DNA from: Galbibacter marinus
GTDB lineage: Bacteria > Bacteroidota > Bacteroidia > Flavobacteriales > Flavobacteriaceae
NCBI RefSeq assembly: GCF_000300875.1
Contig: NZ_AMSG01000002.1
Coordinates: 330,718-394,717 of the forward strand
Direction of reading: 5' to 3'
DNA length: 64,000 bases
Shown here: one piece after another, positions 58,504-64,000 of the stretch
Layout of the letters: each line of letters begins with the position of its first letter
Position numbering within the stretch: the stretch's first letter is position 1
Made by a program: the position numbers and the translations under genes
Notes under the pieces: model-generated
What the model was told of the DNA's origin: nothing
What the model saw: only the letters and a program-made list of their open reading frames with translations
Database searches by the model: none

Positions 58504-59070
58504 TTAAGTAATTTGTCTGCGTATCCTGCTCAACCCTTGTGGTGTTATTCCTATGTAGGAAGCAACATACTTTAATGGAATGAATTTTAAGATTTCAGGT
58601 TGTTCGCTGAACAGTTTTAAATAACGCTCTTTCGCATTGTGTTTCAAAAGTGATAATTCTCGTTTGCTTTTGGCAAGAAAAAGTTTTTCGGAAGCAAAGC
58701 GTCCTAAATAATTTCCAACTTTGATTTGTGCATACACTTTTTGTAAGTCGTCATACGAAATTTGCCAAACAATGGTTTCGGTCAATGCTTGCAATTCGTA
58801 CTCGGATGGTGTTTGTGTAAGGAAAGAGTCATATGCACAAGTAAATTCCTTATTGAAACTAAAATTGAATGTCAGTTCGTTTTCGTCATCGGGAATGTAA
58901 AAACGTACAATGCCTGTTTCAATGAATGAAAGATAGTTTTCGGTTTCGCCTTGTCGGGTTATGATTTCATTTTTAGTAAAAACATTTCTGTCAAAATGAG
59001 AAGCGATAAATTCCCATTCTGATTCTTTCAGTTTCACGATTCTTTCGTAATATTCTCTTATATGTCCCAT
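58504..59070 (-). CDS. Crp/Fnr-family regulator
   Basis: A 188-residue regulator with a cyclic-nucleotide-binding-like domain (about residues 20-115: NVFTKNEIITRQGETENYLS, FIETGIVRFYIPDDENE) and a short C-terminal helix-turn-helix (LKYVASYIGITPQGLSRIRR). No cysteine cluster is seen, so it is not FNR-like. It starts 58 bases upstream of the deformylase gene in the same cassette; the two share the unit bounded by sites 1 and 2. Confidence 0.88.
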   Translation of the reverse strand: MGHIREYYERIVKLKESEWEFIASHFDRNVFTKNEIITRQGETENYLSFIETGIVRFYIPDDENELTFNFSFNKEFTCAYDSFLTQTPSEYELQALTETIVWQISYDDLQKVYAQIKVGNYLGRFASEKLFLAKSKRELSLLKHNAKERYLKLFSEQPEILKFIPLKYVASYIGITPQGLSRIRRQIT

Positions 59071-59095
59071 TTTTTCGGGGTTGTCTTATGCTTGC

Positions 59096-59228
59096 CACTA
59101 ACGGTCTAGTGTATGAGCAGTAGCGGATTAAAAACCACTAACTTTTCGGTTAAACACTTACCTTTATTAATATTCATTTCGTTTCAATTTTGCACTGAAC
59201 CCGCTATTGCTTATACACATTGTTGAAC
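59096..59228 (-). repeat. attC-like site 2
   Basis: A 133-base imperfect palindrome from CACTAAC (59096-59102) to GTTGAAC (59222-59228, exact GTTRRRY). Arms gtgtatgagcagtagcgg (59109-59126) and ccgctattgcttatacac (59201-59218) pair over 18 bases with two mismatches. GCCACTAAC here is the exact reverse complement of GTTAGTGGC at the other end of the same cassette (57845-57853). Confidence 0.75.
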
Positions 59229-59310
59229 TAAACCTAAAGGTAGCTTTCCAGTGCAGTAAAGTCACTTTTGGCTACCTTTAAGTCATATTAAATCTTGAAA
59301 TATTAAAATT

Positions 59311-60094
59311 ATGAAAAAAAAGTCATACGCTCATTGAAAAAGCGTGTCATTCTGTACCTGAGTTTACAGATTTATATCGCAAACTAGAACGCTCTGTAAC
59401 GTTATCAGGAAAAAGCCAAAGCACGCTTACCAATTATGCACGTTGTTTAGCACACATCACCTTGCATTTTAACTGTAGTCCACTAGATTTGGATGAGGAA
59501 CAAATTTTAGATTATCTCCATGTTTTAAAATCTAAAAACAAAACACCATCAGAGAGTTTTTTTAAACATACGGTTTACGGATTAAGGTATCTGTATCGTA
59601 TCTATGAGTTACAGAAGATGCGCGTGGTACTTCCAGCCATTAAGCGTCCAAACAAACTTCCCGTAGTATTAAGCTGTCAAGAGGTAAAACGTCTTCTTAA
59701 AACGCCAAAACTACTCAAACACCGATTGGTACTGGCTATGCTATACGGGTGTGGACTACGTTGCTTCGAACTTCGTAACCTTCAGTTAAAGGATCTGGAT
59801 TTCGATCGAAAGATGCTACATATCCGTCAGGGTAAGGGTAACAAGGATCGTTACGTTCCTTTATCTGATCTGCAAATTCGAGGTCTTAAAACCTATATCT
59901 CAGCCGAACATCCTCGTATCTGGTGCTTTAACGGCAATCATTCAGAAGGTACACCTGTGCCGTTATCTACCCGGGGTATACAGTGGATTATACGCGAAGC
60001 CCGTAAACATAGTGGCATTAAAAAACAGGTGACTATAACTAAGCGTTCATGTTTGGTCGTACCGACCACACGAACGCTTAGTTATTGTGCGTAG
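59311..60094 (+). pseudogene. tyrosine recombinase, frameshifted and C-truncated
   Basis: The ATG at 59311 is followed by eight A; with seven, the frame would run MKKSHTLIEKACHSVPEFTD and on through a core-binding domain (TLTNYARCLAHITLHFNCSP) into the open frame that can be read from 59462. The catalytic domain starts well (LYGCGLRCFELRNLQLKDLD with the box I Arg; IRQGKGNKDRYVPL with the Lys), but after SGIKKQVT the family's HxxR and Tyr segments are missing: the frame runs into attC-like site 3 and stops. So it has one +1 shift and a truncation. The type resembles recombinases that accompany IS91-like elements in Bacteroidota. A hairpin AAAGGTAGC/GCTACCTTT at 59236-59279 precedes it. Confidence 0.85.
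60033..60087 (-). repeat. attC-like site 3 (short)
   Basis: A 55-base palindrome, CTATAAC (60033-60039) to GTTATTG (60081-60087). The first 14 bases of the arms (ATAACTAAGCGTTC) are identical in reverse complement and pairing continues with one indel to the centre. The end of the truncated recombinase frame lies inside it. Confidence 0.65.
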
Positions 60095-60108
60095 GCTTTT
60101 ATTCTTTG

Positions 60109-60597
60109 TCAATTTAGTGTCTTTAGATAGTCCAATATTTCGTCCGAAGCACTAATCATTTTGATTTCTATTTGTTCGGTTAGTTTGTCCAAATTGTCAA
60201 AATCAGGTTTTTCCACAATTATGCTTTCAAGGATTGAGTATTTAGGCATTTCTGTTTTGTCTTTATTCCATTTTGTGTTTCTCGATAACTCCCAATATTT
60301 TTGTTGAATCGGTTTTGTGCTTCCAAGTAACCAAACCTCGAATCTCATTTCCACGTGATTTAGAACAAGTCCGAATTTTAGCTTTTTTCTTTTTAAAAAA
60401 TCGTTTGAATAGTAGAAATATGTATAGTCTAAATATCCATGAAGAATTCCAGCAAACGAATATTTGTCCGATTGAGTTTTTATGAATTCCGTTCTTAAAT
60501 TCATAACGAATTTCACTAACTCATTGTAAGCGATTAATATGTCTCCTTTTTTCAGTTGTTCTTGATAAATCGAAACATATTTATTCAAATTTTTCAT
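60109..60597 (-). CDS. DUF7000-like hypothetical protein
   Basis: A 162-residue soluble protein: KNLNKYVSIYQEQLKKGDIL, FAGILHGYLDYTYFYYSNDF, LNHVEMRFEVWLLGSTKPI and a C-terminal helix. The aromatic HGYLDYTYFYY stretch resembles the family I know as DUF7000, of unknown function. It is the only gene of its cassette, whose ends (GTTATTGTGCGTAGGC on the left, GCTTACGCACAAC on the right) are reverse complements apart from a three-base indel and one mismatch. Confidence 0.7.
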   Translation of the reverse strand: MKNLNKYVSIYQEQLKKGDILIAYNELVKFVMNLRTEFIKTQSDKYSFAGILHGYLDYTYFYYSNDFLKRKKLKFGLVLNHVEMRFEVWLLGSTKPIQQKYWELSRNTKWNKDKTEMPKYSILESIIVEKPDFDNLDKLTEQIEIKMISASDEILDYLKTLN

Positions 60598-60630
60598 TCT
60601 TTTCTTTATTGGACTGTTTTTTCAGCTTAC

Positions 60631-60762
60631 GCACAACGTTTCGGCGCTTGGCGAAGGTGGCGACTTTTATCGCTAAACTTCAAGCGAAGCACGAAATTCA
60701 AACTTATGAAAAAGTTTCATACTAAGTACGAAACCGCCACTTTTGCCAAACGCTTGTTAGCG
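60631..60762 (-). repeat. attC-like site 4
   Basis: A 132-base palindrome from GCACAAC (60631-60637) to GTTAGCG (60756-60762). Arms gcgcttggcgaaggtggcg and cgccacttttgccaaacgc pair over 19 bases with a few mismatches. The stop codon of the CPBP protease gene lies inside the GTTAGCG box. Confidence 0.75.
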
Positions 60763-61533
60763 GTTCGGGCTTTGCTTTTCGTTCAGTAATTTCAACTCAT
60801 TTTCTTTTTTCCATCTTCCGAGAATAATTATCCATATAAAAATTGAAATGCCTAAAATAATTAGTTTTTGTGTTCCATCTAGTCCATCTTTGATTAATGA
60901 ATTAAACATCATTATTTGGATTATTAAATGAAAACAGGAACTTGCCAAAATAGATTTAGTCGATTCTGCAACTTGTCCAATGCCCCAACTTCCAAATAAC
61001 AAAATACCGAGAAAAAATAGATTTTCAGATAAAGTGGCTTTTGTCAGAAAAGACAAATGCCAAAAGTACCAAATGAAGCCTATTAGCAAGTATCGTTTTA
61101 TAGGTTTAATGTCTTTAAGTTCTTCTTGCAAATATCCACGCCAGCCAAACTCTTCCATAATGCAATAAATCAAACTTCCCAAAACAACAATTAAGCCGTA
61201 CAAATTTACATTTATACCGTATTCATTCTTTACTCCGATAATTGCCAATAATATTATTGGAATAAAGGACATTAACAGACCTTTTCTTTTTGATGTTCCA
61301 AAAAATGAAATTTCAGTTTTCTGTTTTTTACGAAGTAAGTAAATGGCAATTAAAGCTCCTATATAAACCCCACTTCCTTCAAGCAATATAACAGAAAGTA
61401 AATAAATCCAAGTTGGTAATATTTCCAAAATTTCTTTTGTTCCAAAAATGTCAAATCTAAATATATTAGAAAGTGCAATAGCTATTACTAAAAAAATAAA
61501 TATTCGTTTAAAATTAATTGTATTCTCTTTCAT
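60757..61533 (-). CDS. CPBP (CAAX-like) intramembrane protease
   Basis: A 258-residue membrane protein with about seven hydrophobic segments. The CPBP motifs are EEFGWRGYL (motif 1, EExxxR), FIWYFWHLSF (motif 2, FxxxH) and a later CFHLIIQIM (third His). Bacterial members process or handle peptides and are often linked to bacteriocin self-immunity. It is the only gene of a cassette; its stop codon is within the attC-like end box, and the cassette ends GTTAGCGGT and ACCGCTAAC match perfectly in reverse complement. Confidence 0.85.
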   Translation of the reverse strand: MKENTINFKRIFIFLVIAIALSNIFRFDIFGTKEILEILPTWIYLLSVILLEGSGVYIGALIAIYLLRKKQKTEISFFGTSKRKGLLMSFIPIILLAIIGVKNEYGINVNLYGLIVVLGSLIYCIMEEFGWRGYLQEELKDIKPIKRYLLIGFIWYFWHLSFLTKATLSENLFFLGILLFGSWGIGQVAESTKSILASSCFHLIIQIMMFNSLIKDGLDGTQKLIILGISIFIWIIILGRWKKENELKLLNEKQSPNR

Positions 61534-61565
61534 AGATTTATTTTCATTGCCTTTAATAGCCTGAC

Positions 61566-61760
61566 CGCTAACGAGCCGCGTATTGGCGATAGTGGCGGAT
61601 TAGAAAACCTAAACTTTCAGTCTTGCATTTACCTAAGCAACAGCCTTTTATTATTTTCTAAATTTATGAAAAAAGGAAATATAAAAAGTTGTTGCGACTA
61701 AAATTGTACGAACTTTCTATATTTTCCTTAACCCGCCATTTCGCCAATGCGATGTTATCA
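61566..61760 (-). repeat. attC-like site 5
   Basis: A 195-base imperfect palindrome from CGCTAAC (61566-61572) to GTTATCA (61754-61760). Arms cgtattggcgatagtggcgg (61579-61598) and cccgccatttcgccaatgcg (61732-61751) pair over about 19 bases. The longer loop is AT-rich. Confidence 0.7.
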
Positions 61761-61792
61761 GCAGTCCTTTTATAGGTAATAAACTATCGTAC

Positions 61793-62224
61793 TTAATATC
61801 TCATTCTCCAACTTGTTATCAATCCGTTCTCAACGATAAATAAAAAGTTAGCCTTATTTGTATAACCTACACTCGAATACTGCCCTTTGACAACAACCTC
61901 ATTTTCACTTATCACAGAATATTCAGGGTTGGCGACCTTGCCCTGGCGATCCACGATATCACTTTCAATCCATTTTTTGGTTTCTTCGGCTGTTTTCATC
62001 ACTCCATCCGCACCATAGGCTTGAGTGGCTGTTTCCGAAAATTGAGCTCTGATCAGTTCGGCATTTTCTGTTTGCATTGCTTCCATCAATGCTTTTACTG
62101 GTTTTAATAGAGTTTCGTCTTGCATTTTTTCTGATTTTTTATCTGTTGTTTGATTGGTGTTTTGTGTTTGTCCACACGCCGTAAGTGAAAAAGAGGAAAA
62201 CAAAATGATTAGAAATTTTCTCAT
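61793..62224 (-). CDS. NTF2/SnoaL-like lipoprotein
   Basis: A 143-residue lipoprotein. ATG 62224 gives a clean signal peptide MRKFLIILFSSFSLTACGQ with lipobox LTAC; the longer frame upstream is unlikely. The body (LLKPVKALMEAMQTENAELI, YSVISENEVVVKGQYSSVGY, ENGLITSWRMRY) fits a cone-like NTF2/SnoaL fold used in small-ligand binding. Its ATG overlaps the stop of the DoxX-like gene by ATGA, so the two are translationally coupled. Confidence 0.8.
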   Translation of the reverse strand: MRKFLIILFSSFSLTACGQTQNTNQTTDKKSEKMQDETLLKPVKALMEAMQTENAELIRAQFSETATQAYGADGVMKTAEETKKWIESDIVDRQGKVANPEYSVISENEVVVKGQYSSVGYTNKANFLFIVENGLITSWRMRY

Positions 62225-62577
62225 AACACATTCGATTTTAATGGGTGTTGTAAATAAATGATGATTAAATTGAGTAACAGAAATGGGATTTCTATCGCCA
62301 CGCCTTTCAAGTCTTTGTTGAGCAACTGCAAACAGATAATCATCAGTATTCCCGCTGCCATTAGAAAGTTTCCCCACACGAATGTTTTCGGAAAAAGGAT
62401 TAATATAGATGCCGATAAGGTAACTGCACCATTAATCATTACAGCATTTTTGCTAAAATTCCATTTACCAAACATTTCGAGCATTTCTGGTTTTGTAGCG
62501 AGCATATTCCATCCGTGCTTGGCACCCATAAACACCGCAAATAAAATCAATGCTGAATTGAGAATTTTTAAAATCAT
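62221..62577 (-). CDS. DoxX-like membrane protein
   Basis: A 118-residue protein with four membrane segments; MILKILNSALILFAVFMGAK, NGAVTLSASILILFPKTFVW and ILMIICLQLLNKDLKGVAIE follow the DoxX-like pattern. I use ATG 62577; a TTG eight codons earlier is open. The function is unknown. It lies between the SDR and lipoprotein genes in one cassette. Confidence 0.75.
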   Translation of the reverse strand: MILKILNSALILFAVFMGAKHGWNMLATKPEMLEMFGKWNFSKNAVMINGAVTLSASILILFPKTFVWGNFLMAAGILMIICLQLLNKDLKGVAIEIPFLLLNLIIIYLQHPLKSNVL

Positions 62578-62641
62578 AATCTTTAAATTTAAAAAAAGCA
62601 AAAAACTAAGTCATTTGCTTTTCAAAATATTAAATTTTATT

Positions 62642-63397
62642 TTATCTTGTTGTGTAGCCCCCGTTTGCAAAAATAGTTTGTCCAGTAACCCACCAACCAT
62701 CGGTTACTAAAAACTCAACCAAAGGTGCGATGTCTTTAATGTCTGTAAGTCCACCTAAGTCAGAGGCTTGTTTGTGATAGGCTACGGCATCATCGCTTTC
62801 TTGTCCATAGAAAAATGGCGTGTCCATTGGTCCTGGAGCAACGGCAGTTACAGAAATTCCTCTTGAACCAAACTCTTTGGAAGCAGCCCTTGTAAAATGC
62901 TCTACTGGAGCTTTTGCACCTGCATAAGTAGAATAATATCCTGTAAATGCAGCCAATAGCGAAGTTACAATTGTGTTGATTTTTCCATTATTGTTTAGTT
63001 TTTTGCCTGCTTCCTGAATGAAAAAATAAGCAACTTTCGCATTGATGTCGTTCATGCTGTCATATTCTTCTTCGGTGGTATCTGCGAAAGGTTTTTTCAA
63101 TACTTTTCCAACCGTATTAATAGCAATGTCAATTCCTCCGAATTTTTCAATAGTTGCATCAAAAAACTTTGTAATGTTTTTTACATCTGTCAAATCAGCT
63201 TGGAATAAAAATGCTTCTCCACCTGCGTTTATGATATCTGCCAATGTTTTTTCGGCTTCCGCCTTTGTGTTGTCGCTATTGTAGTGGATAGCCACTTTTG
63301 CTCCTTTAGCCGCAAAATTACGGCTTAGTAAGCCACCTAAATTTTTTGCACCACCTGCAATTAAAACTACTTTTCCATTTACATCGTTTCTTGCCAT
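62642..63397 (-). CDS. short-chain dehydrogenase/reductase
   Basis: A 251-residue Rossmann-fold oxidoreductase. The cofactor motif is VLIAGGAKNLGGLLSRNFAA (a variant of TGxxxGxG), with NAD(P)-choosing HYNSDN after strand 2. The active Tyr and Lys are in YYSTYAGAKAPVEHF. Residues AVAPGPMDTPFFY are the usual PG motif. The substrate is unknown. In Bacteroidota, such SDRs next to AraC regulators are common. Start at 63397. Confidence 0.9.
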   Translation of the reverse strand: MARNDVNGKVVLIAGGAKNLGGLLSRNFAAKGAKVAIHYNSDNTKAEAEKTLADIINAGGEAFLFQADLTDVKNITKFFDATIEKFGGIDIAINTVGKVLKKPFADTTEEEYDSMNDINAKVAYFFIQEAGKKLNNNGKINTIVTSLLAAFTGYYSTYAGAKAPVEHFTRAASKEFGSRGISVTAVAPGPMDTPFFYGQESDDAVAYHKQASDLGGLTDIKDIAPLVEFLVTDGWWVTGQTIFANGGYTTR

Positions 63398-63483
63398 TTT
63401 GTTTGATTTTAAATGTTAAACAATTGATTTAGCAAAGATGGCTAAGCAAAAAATATAAATCGTGGTGAACTTTTCGGTAGTTT

Positions 63484-63861
63484 TTATTTTTTGTTTTCTT
63501 TTCGGAATTGTCCAGGAGTTTGTCCAATAAATTTTTTGAAGAACTTAGAAAAATTCGATGGATCGTATGTCAATATTTTTGCAATTTCAGAAATAGTTTT
63601 ATCTGTTTCTAAAAGCATTTTTTTGGCTTCATCAAGAATTTTAAGGTCATAAAAATGACAAGGATGACTTCCAGTTTCTTTTTGAACGGTATCTGTTAAA
63701 TGTTTATGAGAAACAAATAATTCGCTGGCTATTTGGTTTATTTCCATAAATTCATCAACCTTTCCTAAAACGACATCTTCAATATGTTTGTCTAAAAACT
63801 GAAAATAGTTTTCGGTAATTTCTTTACTTCGCTTTATTGTCACTTTTTCGATTTTTTTCAT
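63484..63861 (-). CDS. short AraC-family regulator
   Basis: A 125-residue stand-alone AraC-type DNA-binding domain. Helix-turn-helix motifs are MEINQIASELFVSHKHLTDT and ISEIAKILTYDPSNFSKFFK, followed by IGQTPGQFRKE. No sensor domain is present, so it resembles small regulators that control an adjacent oxidoreductase, here the SDR gene 86 bases downstream in the same cassette. Confidence 0.88.
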   Translation of the reverse strand: MKKIEKVTIKRSKEITENYFQFLDKHIEDVVLGKVDEFMEINQIASELFVSHKHLTDTVQKETGSHPCHFYDLKILDEAKKMLLETDKTISEIAKILTYDPSNFSKFFKKFIGQTPGQFRKENKK

Positions 63862-63962
63862 TCACTTTCATTCAAAAAATATTGTAAAGATGCGATTTTC
63901 CAAAAAAACTATTTATGGTGAATTTTTCGGTTTTTTCTTTCGTGGACGAGCTTCTGACGGAT

Positions 63963-64000
63963 TGCTGATAACGGTTTGGGTATTGCCGAAGGTGGGGAAA
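63963..64000 (-). repeat. attC-like site 6, cut by window end
   Basis: TGCTGATAAC (63963-63972) is the exact reverse complement of GTTATCAGCA (61754-61763) at the other end of the same cassette. An arm (tttgggtattgccgaaggtg) resembling the arms of sites 4 and 5 begins after it; the rest lies outside the window. Confidence 0.65.

Noticed and set aside
59236..59279. AAAGGTAGC/GCTACCTTT hairpin as end of an IS91-like element
   Set aside because: No transposase gene is present and the matching other terminus cannot be shown, so I do not annotate a mobile element.
56161..60094. Either recombinase as an integron integrase (IntI)
   Set aside because: Neither shows an IntI-like extra patch, both are truncated before the catalytic HxxR and Tyr, and the first has an arm-binding domain typical of conjugative-element integrases.
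56700..64000. CRISPR array or tandem repeat explanation for the palindromes
   Set aside because: The repeats are spaced 0.5-2.2 kb apart, differ in sequence and length, and flank genes; they share layout, not sequence.

Overview
The window looks like chromosome of a low-GC marine-type member of the Flavobacteriaceae (Bacteroidota). The evidence is SusC/SusD pairs, an ECF sigma/FecR/TonB-receptor set, DUF4249 and DUF4199 proteins, SprI-like lipoboxes and promoters of the form TTG-N20/21-TAnnTTTG. I see no rRNA, tRNA or CRISPR array.

Layout. 0.1-3.1 kb: GreA/Rnk-like factor, a repeat-bearing small lipoprotein overlapping a membrane-protein gene, and metY (O-acetylhomoserine sulfhydrylase) behind a leader with promoter and terminator. 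3.3-17.4 kb: a polysaccharide utilisation locus (SusC, SusD, AraC regulator, S9 peptidase, GH127-type arabinofuranosidase with LamG domain, a large DUF5695-like protein); a matching inverted repeat precedes both transcription units. 18-23.2 kb: ECF sigma, a small ferredoxin-fold protein, FecR anti-sigma, TonB receptor with STN domain, DUF4249 lipoprotein. 23.3-27.1 kb: nadA-nadB, methyltransferase, DUF4199 protein. 28-37.3 kb: sulfatase, LrgB/LrgA, then three GH43 enzymes and a double-domain CE1-type esterase; with GH127 this points to arabinose/xylose-containing glycans (arabinan or feruloylated arabinoxylan).

37.3-47.2 kb (minus strand): AarF/UbiB kinase, dodecin, a SemiSWEET gene broken by one amber codon, then a redox module (2-TM protein, Tat Rieske protein, four-cluster ferredoxin, NasA/NapA-like molybdoenzyme, NarI-like membrane subunit), a TDT/SLAC1 transporter and a hemerythrin-like protein: probably nitrate reduction/uptake. 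47.5-49.5 kb: decayed DUF4143 ATPase and an MscS channel. 50-55.8 kb: ferredoxin, cysI, cysJ, 1-Cys peroxiredoxin and a LysR regulator with a recognisable promoter and LysR box, i.e. assimilatory sulfite reduction.

56.1-64.0 kb is the most unusual part: a string of unrelated minus-strand genes (ABC transporter pair, peptide deformylase, Crp/Fnr regulator, DUF7000-like protein, CPBP protease, lipoprotein/DoxX/SDR/AraC group) separated by imperfect palindromes bounded by AAC...GTT. In most units the two cassette ends are reverse complements of each other, as expected for integron cassettes carrying attC sites. No intact integron integrase is present; two truncated tyrosine recombinases lie at the left border and inside. 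I interpret it as a CALIN-like attC cassette array (cluster of attC sites lacking an integrase), running off the right end of the window.
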